Positions 43,778 to 53,108 of a DNA stretch of 64,000 bases are shown here, piece by piece. The position numbers and the translations under genes are program-made. The DNA is taken from contig JAJFGF010000039.1 in the NCBI GenBank assembly GCA_021776245.1, forward strand, positions 124,001 to 188,000, given 5' to 3'. Below the pieces are notes generated by a model. The model worked only from the letters and a program-made list of their open reading frames with translations. It did no database searches and was not told where the DNA came from. The DNA is from Hyphococcus sp. GTDB lineage: Bacteria > Pseudomonadota > Alphaproteobacteria > Caulobacterales > Parvularculaceae. Positions within the stretch are counted from its first letter, which is position 1. Each line of letters begins with the position of its first letter.

Positions 43778-44512
43778 CTAATTCGGCGACAGCCGCTCGC
43801 CCAACGCACGCAACAGGTTAGCGCCATCGCCGCGCCAGGCAGATCCATGCATGCACGCCAGCATAGCTGGTTCGAACGCGGCCAGCTTATCGATGAGTGC
43901 AGCGCTATCTTTGGTGTGGGAATAATAATCCACGGCGCCTCGCATTGCTTCGCTTGATTCCAGAACGTCATCTTCCGTCACTGGCGGATGCATGTCGCCC
44001 GGTTGTGTGAATAAATCACCACAAAACAGCGTCCGGGTCGAGTGTTCAAACATGTGGCCGCATTCCCAGGCATGCGGAAGGTGTGGCGTTGCGATCCACG
44101 TGACCCTGTGCCTGCCGAGATCAATACTCTCTCCGTCGGCCATCGCCCGCGGCGGCCGATCAGCCATATCGCCAACTGAAACCATCGCGGCCACATCACC
44201 GCACAACGGTTCGGAGTTCGGCGACACAGCGAGAAACTCGTTGAGTGCGCCACACTCATCCGCCTCAAAATGGGAAAATGCGATATACCGCAATTTATCG
44301 ATGGGCATGACACGCTCTATGGCCGCGCGCGTGACCGGAAACAATTGGCGCAATCCCGTGTGGTAAAGAAGCGGCTTTTGATCATCGATCAAATACTGGT
44401 TAAAGCTAAAGCCTGTTGGCAAATCATCACTCGGCGCCACGGGCGTACTAATCCGATAAATGCCATCGGCTATTTCATCAATTGAAGTTCCGGTTTCGCT
44501 ATCAGCTGACAT
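43778..44512 (-). CDS. MBL-fold diiron protein (oxygen-binding/flavodiiron-like)
   Basis: A 244-residue metallo-beta-lactamase-fold protein. Instead of HxHxDH it has AFSHFEADECGALNEF, the HxExDx pattern of flavodiiron proteins, with further ligands in PHLPHAWECG (His), LFCGDLFTQ (Asp) and CMHGSAW (His). This fits an oxygen-binding diiron site like ODP rather than a hydrolase. No flavodoxin domain is fused. The residue after the Asp is Glu rather than the usual His. It may sense or reduce oxygen or NO; the partner is unknown. The gene stands alone on the minus strand. Confidence 0.8.
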   Translation of the reverse strand: MSADSETGTSIDEIADGIYRISTPVAPSDDLPTGFSFNQYLIDDQKPLLYHTGLRQLFPVTRAAIERVMPIDKLRYIAFSHFEADECGALNEFLAVSPNSEPLCGDVAAMVSVGDMADRPPRAMADGESIDLGRHRVTWIATPHLPHAWECGHMFEHSTRTLFCGDLFTQPGDMHPPVTEDDVLESSEAMRGAVDYYSHTKDSAALIDKLAAFEPAMLACMHGSAWRGDGANLLRALGERLSPN

Positions 44513-44625
44513 TGCGTTTCCCCAATTGTCGGTTTTGTAAAAGCAAGTTCTAAATTGATACGCCCTAAGTCACAATCGACAAAATTGCGCTGGAATTGGG
44601 CGGCCCAGGCGAACAAAAAATTTGC

Positions 44626-45231
44626 CTACCGCGCTACCGCCCTCTGATATGCCTCATGCGCCACAAGCCGTTCCCACCATTTTTCAACATTCGGCGTAAA
44701 GGCTTCCTCAATCTTGAGCGTATTGGCGAGATAAAGCGCATAGCCGACGGCGATGTCAGCCATGGTGAACCGCCCGCCGCAAAGATAGTCGCGGCCATCA
44801 AGCCCCGCCTCAACCGAACGCCAACGGCCGAGGAACCATTTACGGTAATCCTCCGCGACTTGCGGCTGGCGGCGCTCTTCTGGCTCCAGCATGGTGTAAC
44901 GCAGCACCAGCGTCTGCGGAAAGGTCAGCGTCGCATCGGAACGGTGCAGCCAGTTCACATAAGCGCCGTAATCTTTTTCATCCTTTGTCACCGCGAGCGG
45001 CGTCGGCCCGTGTTTTTCACCGAGATAATGACAGATCCCGGCAGACTCCGTCATGACAGTGTCGCCGTCGATGAAACAGGGCACTGTGCCAAGCGGGTTC
45101 ACCTCCTTGTAGTCCTTGTGAAAAACGCGCGGCGGGAACTGAAGCTTTACCAATTCATAATCGAGGCCCATTTCCTCCAGCGCCCATACGGCCCGAAGCG
45201 ATCGCGCGCCCTCGCAGTGATAAAGCTTCAT
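44626..45231 (-). CDS. Glutathione S-transferase family protein
   Basis: A 201-residue cytosolic GST. The thioredoxin-like N-terminal domain begins MKLYHCEGARSLRAVWALEEMGLDYELV and includes NPLGTVPCFIDGD (cis-Pro) and TESAGICHYLGE (glutathione gamma-Glu site). The helical C-terminal half has the GGRFTMADIAVGYAL motif with the capping Asp. Possible active residues are Ser11 or Cys6. The start at 45231 matches the fold; the longer frame to 45285 runs into the divergent promoter. It sits beside acyl-CoA dehydrogenase and MBL genes and may conjugate a reactive intermediate (inference). Confidence 0.9.
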   Translation of the reverse strand: MKLYHCEGARSLRAVWALEEMGLDYELVKLQFPPRVFHKDYKEVNPLGTVPCFIDGDTVMTESAGICHYLGEKHGPTPLAVTKDEKDYGAYVNWLHRSDATLTFPQTLVLRYTMLEPEERRQPQVAEDYRKWFLGRWRSVEAGLDGRDYLCGGRFTMADIAVGYALYLANTLKIEEAFTPNVEKWWERLVAHEAYQRAVAR

Positions 45232-45305
45232 GTTGGTCCTTTGCTGTGCGAGTCGAACTGTAACCTTGCGTTGACGGCGGCTCAAATACCAAACACAGTC
45301 GCGCC

Positions 45306-46481
45306 ATGAGCCAGCCCCTTGATTTTGATGCGACCCGCCTGCCCTCGCCGCATATGAGTGAGAGCCACGAGGCCTGGCGCCAGTCAGTGCGCAGCTTTGT
45401 GACCCGTGAAATCGCGCCGCATATTAATGAGTGGGACGAGGCTGGCGAATTTCCGCGGGAGCTTCACAACAAGGCGGCGGGGGTCGGCCTTATTGGTCTC
45501 GGCATGCCGGAGGAATATGGCGGCGTCAAAACCGGCGTCGATGTGTTTCACACCATCATTGCGTCGGAAGAACTCGCGCGCGCCGGGTCCGGCGGGTTGA
45601 TCGCCGGATTGATGACCCATGGCATCGGCCTGCCGCCAATCATCGCGCTGGGTTCCGACAAACTTAAAGCGCGGATTGCGCCGCCGGTGCTTGCGGGCGA
45701 AAAACTGATCGCCCTGTGCGTCACGGAGCCTTCCGGTGGCTCCGATGTCGCTAACATCAGAACCAATGCTGTGCGCAAGGGCGATAATTACATCGTCAAT
45801 GGCGAAAAAACCTTCATCACCACCGGGTGCCGCGCTGACTATCTGACGGTTGCTGCGCGCACCGGCGGAGACGGCGCCGGTGGATTGTCATTCCTGCTCA
45901 TCGAGTCAGACCGCAAAGGCGTGTCGCGCACGCGTTTGAAAAAAATGGGCTGGTGGATGTCGGATACGGCGAGCATTCATTTTGACGACGTGGAAGTGCC
46001 GGTTGAAAATCTGATCGGACAGGAAAATGCAGGCTTTGCCGGCATCGTCACCAATTTCAATATGGAACGCCTGACCATGGCGGCGCAGGCGATTGCTTTT
46101 GCGCGCGTGTGCATCGAGGACGCCGCCGCCTGGGCTCTGGAACGTCGGACCTTCGGCAAGCCGCTTGCGAAGCATCAGGTAATCCGCCACAAATTTTCCG
46201 AAATGGTCCGGCAGGTGAACGCCTCCGCCGCCTATCTCGACCATTGCGCATGGCAGGTGCGCGAAGGTCAGTCGCCCATCGCTGATCTGTCGCTGTTAAA
46301 GGTGCAGGCGACCCGTACCATGGAATTTTGCGCCCGCGAGGCGATGCAAATTCTCGGCGGCGCCGGGTTCATGCGCGGCTGCCGCGTCGAGCGCATCTAT
46401 CGCGAAGTGCGTGTTATGGCGATTGGCGGCGGCTCGGAAGAGATCATGAACGATCTCGCGGCACGGCAGATGGGGTTGTAG
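45306..46481 (+). CDS. Acyl-CoA dehydrogenase
   Basis: A 391-residue FAD enzyme: LCVTEPSGGSDVANIRTNAVRKGDNYIVNGEKTFITTG in the middle domain, ERRTFGKPLAKHQVIRHKFSEM and the C-terminal QILGGAGFMRGCRVERIYREVRVMAIGGGSEEIMNDLAARQMGL. It oxidises an acyl-CoA to the 2-enoyl-CoA with ETF as acceptor. It is distinct from the AtuD-like paralogue in the carboxylase operon. It is divergent from the GST gene across 74 bases and transcribed alone. An inner ATG at 45354 is a possible alternative start. The chain length is not predictable. Confidence 0.9.
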   Translation: MSQPLDFDATRLPSPHMSESHEAWRQSVRSFVTREIAPHINEWDEAGEFPRELHNKAAGVGLIGLGMPEEYGGVKTGVDVFHTIIASEELARAGSGGLIAGLMTHGIGLPPIIALGSDKLKARIAPPVLAGEKLIALCVTEPSGGSDVANIRTNAVRKGDNYIVNGEKTFITTGCRADYLTVAARTGGDGAGGLSFLLIESDRKGVSRTRLKKMGWWMSDTASIHFDDVEVPVENLIGQENAGFAGIVTNFNMERLTMAAQAIAFARVCIEDAAAWALERRTFGKPLAKHQVIRHKFSEMVRQVNASAAYLDHCAWQVREGQSPIADLSLLKVQATRTMEFCAREAMQILGGAGFMRGCRVERIYREVRVMAIGGGSEEIMNDLAARQMGL

Positions 46482-46569
46482 GGCCGCGCTCAAAATTTGA
46501 AGTCGTGCAACAGCAGAGACGCCGTTTTCCGCCAAAAGTGGGCTTCGACGCATTAAGATTGGAACGGCC

Positions 46570-47430
46570 TTAAGACCCTTCGTGATAGGTCAACCCTTCC
46601 AAAGAGACATAATAGTGAGTTTCGTCCATCTTGATGCAGTATACGGTGGGATAGTAGCCAGATACTTCCCAACTCTCCGGCTGCTTCAGCTCGAAACAAG
46701 CATTGGGGTTGTTAATGAGCGTCTCCGACGTGATCATTGGTTCAATAAAAATGACGTGTCCGTCATAAGAACCATAAATCATCACATGCTCCGCTTTTGC
46801 AAAAGGCGGCCCCATCTGCGGTGACGTTGAATCAATGAGATGATTGCCCATTTCTGAAACAGCAGCGCCTATATCGATGTAACCTAGAGGAACGTATTTT
46901 GCGGGGACAGGTTTTACCGCTAACTCAAAATCATCGCAGTTAATCAAGATCCCACATGGCCCTGTGCGAATGGCCGCGATCTCCTCCATGGAAACCATAT
47001 TGAAATGGAAATCGAAATGCGGAACCACCCAATTCTCTGGGATATGCCCTTCCGGGTTGAAATTTACGCTGGCCCATTTGAATGGCAGGCCTAAATCAGC
47101 GGCCTCAGCGGGCAAGGCAAGCTTGCGTTCTTCATCGCCCTCACATTCCATGTCATCGAGCACGCCATTGCCGTTCACGTCAAAACAGCGGCTCGTCTTG
47201 TTTCGCTTTTCCGGAAGGCCGGATAGCGCCGACTTCATCATTTCAACGCCGATCGTCTTAGGCGTCCCGTCGTCCCTGGTTTCCAGCCAGGTCCGGACAG
47301 ATCCTTCTCCAAGTTCTTGCGCATCCCCATAATATATCGCCGACCCAGATTCTGTTTTTGCGCAACCTGCTAGAAGAACCGTTATACTGAAAATACCGCA
47401 AGCAAAGTCGAATAAATGTTTCCGAAACAT
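46570..47430 (-). CDS. TTHB210/DUF5602-like lipoprotein with an EF-hand loop
   Basis: A 286-residue lipoprotein (signal with LLAGC). The body follows the DUF5602/TTHB210-like pattern: GEGSVRTWLETRDDGTPKTIGVEMMKSALSGLP, LPAEAADLGLPFKWASVNFNPEGHIPENWVVPHFDFHFNMVS. Between the two, residues about 82-96 contain CFDVNGNGVLDDMEC, which fits a calcium-binding EF-hand loop (D1, N3, N5, D9, E12). The histidine-rich PHFDFHF segment may bind metal. Composition is AT-richer than most neighbours and its termini are isolated by gaps, which suggests transfer. Function unknown. Confidence 0.8.
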   Translation of the reverse strand: MFRKHLFDFACGIFSITVLLAGCAKTESGSAIYYGDAQELGEGSVRTWLETRDDGTPKTIGVEMMKSALSGLPEKRNKTSRCFDVNGNGVLDDMECEGDEERKLALPAEAADLGLPFKWASVNFNPEGHIPENWVVPHFDFHFNMVSMEEIAAIRTGPCGILINCDDFELAVKPVPAKYVPLGYIDIGAAVSEMGNHLIDSTSPQMGPPFAKAEHVMIYGSYDGHVIFIEPMITSETLINNPNACFELKQPESWEVSGYYPTVYCIKMDETHYYVSLEGLTYHEGS

Positions 47431-47708
47431 TTCTCATCTCCCATTCATCATTCCATTTGCGTGAAATAAATACGCTGCGTCCCCATTGCTCAACAAAGCG
47501 CGCCCACAGACTTTGTTGGCCTTTGTAGACAAGCCTATCACAGTGCATAGATATTGTCATGCTTGTTTGACAAAACAGCAATGTCCGCCATCCAAAGACA
47601 TGGGACAGGCGAGCGTACTCCGTAACAGTTTGCCGGGCCCATTTGGTGTTTCATTTTAAGCGCAAATTTTGGTGTGCGACTCGTAAGCTGGGATGGCGGC
47701 CAAGGGCT

Positions 47709-49265
47709 TTAATTACCCTGCCCCCCATGCATCTTCCGTAATTCCGTTTTTAAAATCTTGCCGGACGGGTTGCGCGGCAGCATCGGAATAAATTCAACGA
47801 GTTTCGGCATTTTGAAACTGGCGATTTTGTCTTTGAGAAAATCGAGAACGCCGGCCTCGTCGAGATCGACCGCAATGCGTTTGACCGCGACGACTTTCAC
47901 GACCTCGCCCCATTTTGGATCGGGAACGCCGATCACCGCGACATCGGCGATCTCAGGGTGTGCGGCGAGAATATTTTCAATTTCCGCCGGGTAAATATTT
48001 TCACCGCCGGAAATAATCATGTCCTTGATGCGGTCAACAACGTGAATGAACCCGTTCTCGTCCTTAAAGCCCGCATCGCCGGACCAGTACCATCCGTCCC
48101 TGATCGCTTCAGCGGTTGCGTCTGGACGATTCCAGTAGCCAGCCATAATGAAATTGGATTTGGCGACAATTTCGCCGGTCTCGCCTATTGGAACTTCCTC
48201 ACCGGTCGCCGGGTTGCAGATTTTCACCTCGCATCCGGGCAAAGGCTTGCCGGCGGAAAGGCGCTGTTTTTTGCCTTTTGCGTGATCTTCGTGTTTCAGC
48301 ACTGTGACGCCGCCGGTCGTTTCCGTCATGCCGTAAAATTGTGTGAATTCCGCATTGGGCATTGCCGCGATCGCGGCGTCCAGCAGCGCCTCGGGCATCG
48401 GCGCCGCGCCATAGGAAACGCAGACGAACTTGTCGAGGGAGAGTTTCATTTCTTTTGCCGCCTCAATGATCATCATGATCATCACCGGAACAAAGAATGA
48501 ATTGAGCGGCGCCGGTCCTTGCGTGTCTTTGACAATTTCCATGGGGTTAAACTGCCGATGCTGAATGACCGGCATGGATCTCGAAAAGCCCATGAAGCCG
48601 AAATTGACACCGGCGACATGGAAATGCGGCAAGGCATGCAGGATCGCTTCATCATCGGTTTTCGGCATTACGACTTGCGCTTCGCGCCCCGCCTCGCCGA
48701 CTTCAAAATAGCAGCGATTGGTGAGCAACACGCCCTTTGGCAACCCTGTAGTGCCGCTGGTATAAAGCTGCACGATGACATCATCACTGCGCGGCTGATA
48801 ATCCGGCTCGATTGCCGCCTGCGCATCTATGAGCGCGTCGAAGCTTTCATCGCCGCCTTCTACCATCATCGTCGGCGGCGGTGCATACGCCTCTATGGTT
48901 TTAAGCGGATCGATAAACATCGCTTCGCCGATAAAGATATTGGCCTGCGCATCGCCGAGAATCTGCACAACTTCCGCCGGGGCGAGGCGCCAATTGATCG
49001 GCGTCATGACGACGCCGATTTTCGCCGCGCCAAACAGCGCGTCCCAGAATGTCGCCAGGTTGCGCGCCAGCCAGGCGACCCGGTCGCCGGGTTTCAGGCC
49101 GAGAGACAACAACGCCTGCGCGGCCCGGTTTGAGCGCTCATTCATTTCGCGATAGGTGAAGCTCTTGCCCTCGAATATCAGGCCAATTTGCTCCGGGCGA
49201 CGCCGCGCCTGCTCGCGGATTAAGTCGGTTATGAAAGGGGGATTGAGTATTTCCCGGGTCGTCAT
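47709..49265 (-). CDS. Fatty-acid/aryl-acid CoA ligase (AMP-dependent)
   Basis: A 518-residue ANL-superfamily synthetase with the P-loop [17 protein letters not shown], the adenylate motif [48 protein letters not shown], and the C-terminal [17 protein letters not shown] with the catalytic Lys. It activates a carboxylic acid to its CoA ester and could feed the acyl-CoA dehydrogenases nearby. The ATG at 49265 is preferred to a TTG at 49295. It is divergent from the nitronate monooxygenase gene (131 bases). Confidence 0.9.
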   Translation of the reverse strand: MTTREILNPPFITDLIREQARRRPEQIGLIFEGKSFTYREMNERSNRAAQALLSLGLKPGDRVAWLARNLATFWDALFGAAKIGVVMTPINWRLAPAEVVQILGDAQANIFIGEAMFIDPLKTIEAYAPPPTMMVEGGDESFDALIDAQAAIEPDYQPRSDDVIVQLYTSGTTGLPKGVLLTNRCYFEVGEAGREAQVVMPKTDDEAILHALPHFHVAGVNFGFMGFSRSMPVIQHRQFNPMEIVKDTQGPAPLNSFFVPVMIMMIIEAAKEMKLSLDKFVCVSYGAAPMPEALLDAAIAAMPNAEFTQFYGMTETTGGVTVLKHEDHAKGKKQRLSAGKPLPGCEVKICNPATGEEVPIGETGEIVAKSNFIMAGYWNRPDATAEAIRDGWYWSGDAGFKDENGFIHVVDRIKDMIISGGENIYPAEIENILAAHPEIADVAVIGVPDPKWGEVVKVVAVKRIAVDLDEAGVLDFLKDKIASFKMPKLVEFIPMLPRNPSGKILKTELRKMHGGQGN

Positions 49266-49396
49266 GGATGCGGCGCTCCTCGAAATGTTCCGCAACTATG
49301 CCGGGATTTCTCCGGAAGGCAAATCGACTGCGGCCGCCGGTTGCGCCTCCCGGGCCTTGTCCACTAGCTTGCGCGAAAGCTTCAGGAGCCTTGTTC

Positions 49397-50362
49397 ATGC
49401 CCAGCATTGCAGAAATCAAATCACGCCTTCGCATCCCGGTGATCGGCGCGCCGATGTTCATCGTTTCGACGCCAAAGCTGGTGATCGCCCAGTGCAAAGC
49501 GGGCATTATCGGCTCGTTTCCATCGCTCAATGCGCGTCCCGCCGAGGCGCTCGATGATTGGCTGACCGAAATCAAAGCGGCGCTGGCGAAGCATGATGAG
49601 GAAAATCCCGACCAGCCGTCCGCGCCTTATGCGGTCAACCAGATCGTTCACCGGTCGAACGATCGCCTGATGCACGATCTTGAAGCCTGTGTGAAGCACG
49701 AAGTCCCTATTGTCATATGCTCCCTCGGGGCGCGCGAAGACGTTTATGAGGCAATTCATTCCTATGGCGGTATTGTTCTTCATGACGTGATCAATAATAA
49801 ATTTGCGCAAAAAGCGATCTCAAAGGGCGCCGACGGGTTGATCCCGGTCGCGGCTGGCGCCGGCGGTCATGCAGGCGTCTTGTCGCCTTTCGCTCTGGTG
49901 CAGGAAATCCGCGAATGGTTTGACGGCCCGCTCGCCCTTTCAGGCTGCATCGCCCGCGGTCAATCGGTTCTCGCCGCCGAAGCCATGGGCGCAGATTTCG
50001 GTTATATCGGCTCGGCCTTCATCGCCACCGAAGAAGCCAATGCCGACGACGCTTACAAAAACGGCATCGTGGACGGCAAAGCAGACGATATTGTCTATAC
50101 GAATTACTTTTCCGGCATACATGGCAATTATCTCGCGCCGTCAATTGAAAATGCCGGCATGGATCCCCATAATTTGCCGGAATCGGATCCTTCAAAAATG
50201 GATTTCAAATCCGCGGGCGAAGGCGCGAAGAAAGTCTGGAAGGATATTTGGGGCTGCGGCCAGGGCATCGGCGCCGTCAAAGAAGTGACAACGACGGCGC
50301 AGTTTGTCCATAAGCTCGCGGCGGAATATGAAGCCGCCAAAGTGGCGCTTTGCGGGAAATAA
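49397..50362 (+). CDS. Nitronate monooxygenase-family flavoprotein
   Basis: A 321-residue TIM-barrel FMN protein. It starts IKSRLRIPVIGAPMFIVSTPKLVIAQCKAGIIGSFPSLNARP, has the phosphate-binding KGADGLIPVAAGAGGHAG, then LSGCIARGQSVLAAEAMGADFGYIGSAFIATEEA. The motif GAGGHAG carries the usual catalytic His. Nitronate monooxygenases detoxify alkyl nitronates such as propionate-3-nitronate; some relatives are 2-nitropropane dioxygenases or enoyl reductases. The ATG at 49397 follows AGGAG. creA starts on the next base after its stop, so the two are co-transcribed. Confidence 0.9.
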   Translation: MPSIAEIKSRLRIPVIGAPMFIVSTPKLVIAQCKAGIIGSFPSLNARPAEALDDWLTEIKAALAKHDEENPDQPSAPYAVNQIVHRSNDRLMHDLEACVKHEVPIVICSLGAREDVYEAIHSYGGIVLHDVINNKFAQKAISKGADGLIPVAAGAGGHAGVLSPFALVQEIREWFDGPLALSGCIARGQSVLAAEAMGADFGYIGSAFIATEEANADDAYKNGIVDGKADDIVYTNYFSGIHGNYLAPSIENAGMDPHNLPESDPSKMDFKSAGEGAKKVWKDIWGCGQGIGAVKEVTTTAQFVHKLAAEYEAAKVALCGK

Positions 50363-50854
50363 ATGACAAAAAACCTGATTCTGACGATCTGCGTGCTCGC
50401 CATCGCCGCCTGCAGCCGCAACAAGGAAACCGAGATCGGCGAATTCAAGAACGATTTTGTCGGCAATGAGATCAAGGTTCAGGCGCTCGCTGATCCGAAA
50501 GTCACAGGTGTCACCTGCCATTTGTCGCATTTTGATCGGGGCTTCTGGGACCGGGTTGCAAAGGGCAACTGGTTCGAAGATCCGTCCAACGCGTCGATCG
50601 CCTGCCGCCAGACCGGCGCGATCGCCATCGGCGATATCGATCTCGACAAAAGCGGCGAGGAAGTCTTCTCCCAGCGCATGAGCCTCGTGTTCAAATCGAT
50701 CGCCGTCCGGCGCATCTATGACGCCGAAAACGACACGCTTGTCTATGTCGTTTATTCGCGCAAACCGATTGAGGGCTCAGCCAAGATGTCGATCTCGACG
50801 ATTTCGCTCTATGGGCAGGATGCGACGCGCCCGGGCGCCGCCCTCGCCGAATAA
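50363..50854 (+). CDS. creA: CreA family protein
   Basis: A 163-residue lipoprotein-like exported protein (MTKNLILTICVLAIAAC). The CreA family pattern is clear: IGEFKNDFVGNEIKVQALADPKVTGVTCHLSHFDRGFW, DPSNASIACRQTGAI, then FSQRMSLVFKSIAVRRIYDAENDTLVYVVYSRKPIEGSAKMSISTISLYG. The role of CreA is unknown despite its wide distribution. It begins one base after the nitronate monooxygenase stop and precedes pyk by 74 bases. Confidence 0.93.
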   Translation: MTKNLILTICVLAIAACSRNKETEIGEFKNDFVGNEIKVQALADPKVTGVTCHLSHFDRGFWDRVAKGNWFEDPSNASIACRQTGAIAIGDIDLDKSGEEVFSQRMSLVFKSIAVRRIYDAENDTLVYVVYSRKPIEGSAKMSISTISLYGQDATRPGAALAE

Positions 50855-50928
50855 ACCCTCCCGCCTCCGGTTCTCATACGCAGAAAATGCGCGTAAGTAG
50901 ATTGCCCGCTTATTCGCGAGCCCGCTTG

Positions 50929-52347
50929 ATGAGAAACCGTCTCTGTAAAATCGTTGCGACCATTGGACCGGCAAGCTCGTCGCCGTCCATGTTGCGGCTG
51001 ATCCACGATGCCGGGGTCGATATTTTCCGCCTCAATATGAGCCATGGCGGCCATGACAAATTGAGAACCGTCGTTCAGTCCATTCGCGATATCGAAAAGA
51101 CGCTTGCCACGCCGCTGGCGATATTCGCCGACCTCCAGGGCCCGAAGATAAGAACAGGCGCCTTCGCGGCAGGATCGATCAATTTGAAATATGGCGGCGA
51201 ATATCGGTTAACGCTTTCCAATGACGCTGCTGACGAGGATACGATCCCGATCCCCCATAAAGAGCTCCTCGATGTTTTAGAGCCTGGTGATATTTTAAAG
51301 CTTGATGACGGCAAGTTGCAGATCACAGTAAAAGAAAAAACCGAACGCCATCTGATCGCCCGCGCTGATACGCCGGGAATTTTGAGCGACCGAAAAGGCA
51401 TTAATGTCCCCGGGCGGCGCTTGCCGATATCAGCGATGACCGACAAGGATCGCGAGGACCTTGCTTTTGCGCTGGATCTCAATGTTGAGTACATCGCGTT
51501 ATCTTTCGTACAACAGCCTGACGATGTCAGGGAAGCGGCCGAGCTGATCAAAGGCCGCGCCGGCATCATTTCAAAAATTGAAAAGCCTTCGGCGGTCGAA
51601 CGGCTTGATGAAATCATTGAACTGTCTGACGCAATCATGGTGGCGCGGGGCGATCTCGGCGTTGAGTGCGCCCCCGAAGACGTGCCGCTCATACAGCGCC
51701 GCATCATTCGCGATTGCCGCACAGCGGGGAAACCGGTGATCGTCGCTACGCATATGCTGGAATCCATGGTCGAGTCGATTGCGCCGACCCGCGCAGAAGC
51801 GTCCGATGTTTCTACGGCGGTCTATCAGGGCGCAGATGCGGTGATGTTATCCGCCGAAACCGCAGTGGGACGTCACCCGCCGACCGCGGTGGCCATCATG
51901 GATCGGATTATCGCGGCGACGGAAAAGGACGATGAGTCTGGAAGCTATAAAAGCGCCGAACGCGAAGCCGAAACCTATACCACCGCCGACGCTATTACCC
52001 TTTCGGCGCGGCGCATCGCCGAAGTCCTCGATTGCTCCCTCGCTGTCGCCTATACTAAAACCGGATCGACCGCGCGGCGGCTTTCCCGCGATCGTCCCCA
52101 TTGCCGCGTCATCGCCGCAACGCCCGATGAAAAGGTCGCGCGGCAGCTCGCGCTATATTGGGGCGTGCAGCCTGTCGTCACCGAAGACATTTCACACTTT
52201 CACGAAATGGTCGAGAAAGCCGATACGCTCGCCAAGACCCATGGCGGCAAGGACGGCGATCGCATCATTATCATTGCCGGCTATCCGTTTGGAAAACGGG
52301 GCAGAACCAACACATTAAAGATCAGCCGCATCGGCGCGATCGAATAG
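50929..52347 (+). CDS. pyk: Pyruvate kinase
   Basis: A 472-residue glycolytic enzyme that makes pyruvate and ATP from phosphoenolpyruvate and ADP. Key parts are KIVATIGPASSS, FRLNMSHGGHD, ADLQGPKIRTG (substrate/K+ region), ISKIEKPSAV with the catalytic Lys, MVARGDLGVE (Mg2+ site) and PVIVATHMLESM. Both the B-domain and the regulatory C-terminal domain are present. The ATG at 50929 puts the protein start just before the first strand; 50887 is an in-frame alternative. The methyltransferase gene follows after 5 bases. Confidence 0.97.
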   Translation: MRNRLCKIVATIGPASSSPSMLRLIHDAGVDIFRLNMSHGGHDKLRTVVQSIRDIEKTLATPLAIFADLQGPKIRTGAFAAGSINLKYGGEYRLTLSNDAADEDTIPIPHKELLDVLEPGDILKLDDGKLQITVKEKTERHLIARADTPGILSDRKGINVPGRRLPISAMTDKDREDLAFALDLNVEYIALSFVQQPDDVREAAELIKGRAGIISKIEKPSAVERLDEIIELSDAIMVARGDLGVECAPEDVPLIQRRIIRDCRTAGKPVIVATHMLESMVESIAPTRAEASDVSTAVYQGADAVMLSAETAVGRHPPTAVAIMDRIIAATEKDDESGSYKSAEREAETYTTADAITLSARRIAEVLDCSLAVAYTKTGSTARRLSRDRPHCRVIAATPDEKVARQLALYWGVQPVVTEDISHFHEMVEKADTLAKTHGGKDGDRIIIIAGYPFGKRGRTNTLKISRIGAIE

Positions 52348-52352
52348 CCGCC

Positions 52353-53108
52353 ATGTCGCGACCGGTCGAAATTGCCACAAAACAAACTGTCGAGTTTATC
52401 CGGGCTTATGCTCGCGAAAAAGGCAATGTGCTTGAAATTGGTTGCGGGGAAGGCGACGTCGCGCAATCGCTCGGAAATTTCGGATTTTATGTAACTGCGA
52501 TCGACAGCAACAACGACGCTGTCGCCGCGGCCCGCAACAAAAACGTTAATGCGTTTACTGCGCGCTGGCCGGACTTTGCCTGCGATATGATGGATGCGAT
52601 TATTTTCACCCGATCGCTGCATCATATCCACGATCTGACGGACGCCATAACTGGCGCCCGCAACCGATTACGTAAAAGTGGCGTCCTCCTCATCGAAGAT
52701 TTTGGCTTTTACCAAGCTGATGAGCGCACCAGCGGCTGGTTTGCGGCACAGCTGCGGTCGGAACGCGTCGCCGCCCTGCTATCGGCGTCACCAGATAGCT
52801 TTGCCGGTCAGATTCTGGCGGCGCCGAAGGCGCACGATGCCTGGCACAGCAATCACGGCCATGATCTTCATTCAATCGATGCGATGAATGCAGCCATCGC
52901 CGCCGAATTTGACATCACCGCCCGAGAGCGCGTTCCCTATCTTTATCGATACCTCATTCCAGCGCTGCCCGAAACTGCAGAGGCTGCGGACATTGTTGAG
53001 AACTTTTTTAATGCCGAAGAACAGATGATCGCCTCTGGCGATATTATTCCCATCGGCAGGCGCATCATCGCATCTTCAAAGAATGGAGGCCCCGGCAATG
53101 ACGATTGA
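52353..53108 (+). CDS. Class I SAM-dependent methyltransferase
   Basis: A 251-residue Rossmann-fold methyltransferase: motif I VLEIGCGEGDVAQSL (residues about 27-41), motif II VTAIDSNNDAV, and motif IV/V FTRSLHHIHDLTDAITGARNRLRKSGVLLIEDFG. The HHI and LLIEDFG segments resemble small-molecule methyltransferases. The substrate is unknown. It starts 5 bases after pyk and overlaps the dienelactone hydrolase gene by 11 bases, so the three are one transcript. Confidence 0.88.
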   Translation: MSRPVEIATKQTVEFIRAYAREKGNVLEIGCGEGDVAQSLGNFGFYVTAIDSNNDAVAAARNKNVNAFTARWPDFACDMMDAIIFTRSLHHIHDLTDAITGARNRLRKSGVLLIEDFGFYQADERTSGWFAAQLRSERVAALLSASPDSFAGQILAAPKAHDAWHSNHGHDLHSIDAMNAAIAAEFDITARERVPYLYRYLIPALPETAEAADIVENFFNAEEQMIASGDIIPIGRRIIASSKNGGPGNDD

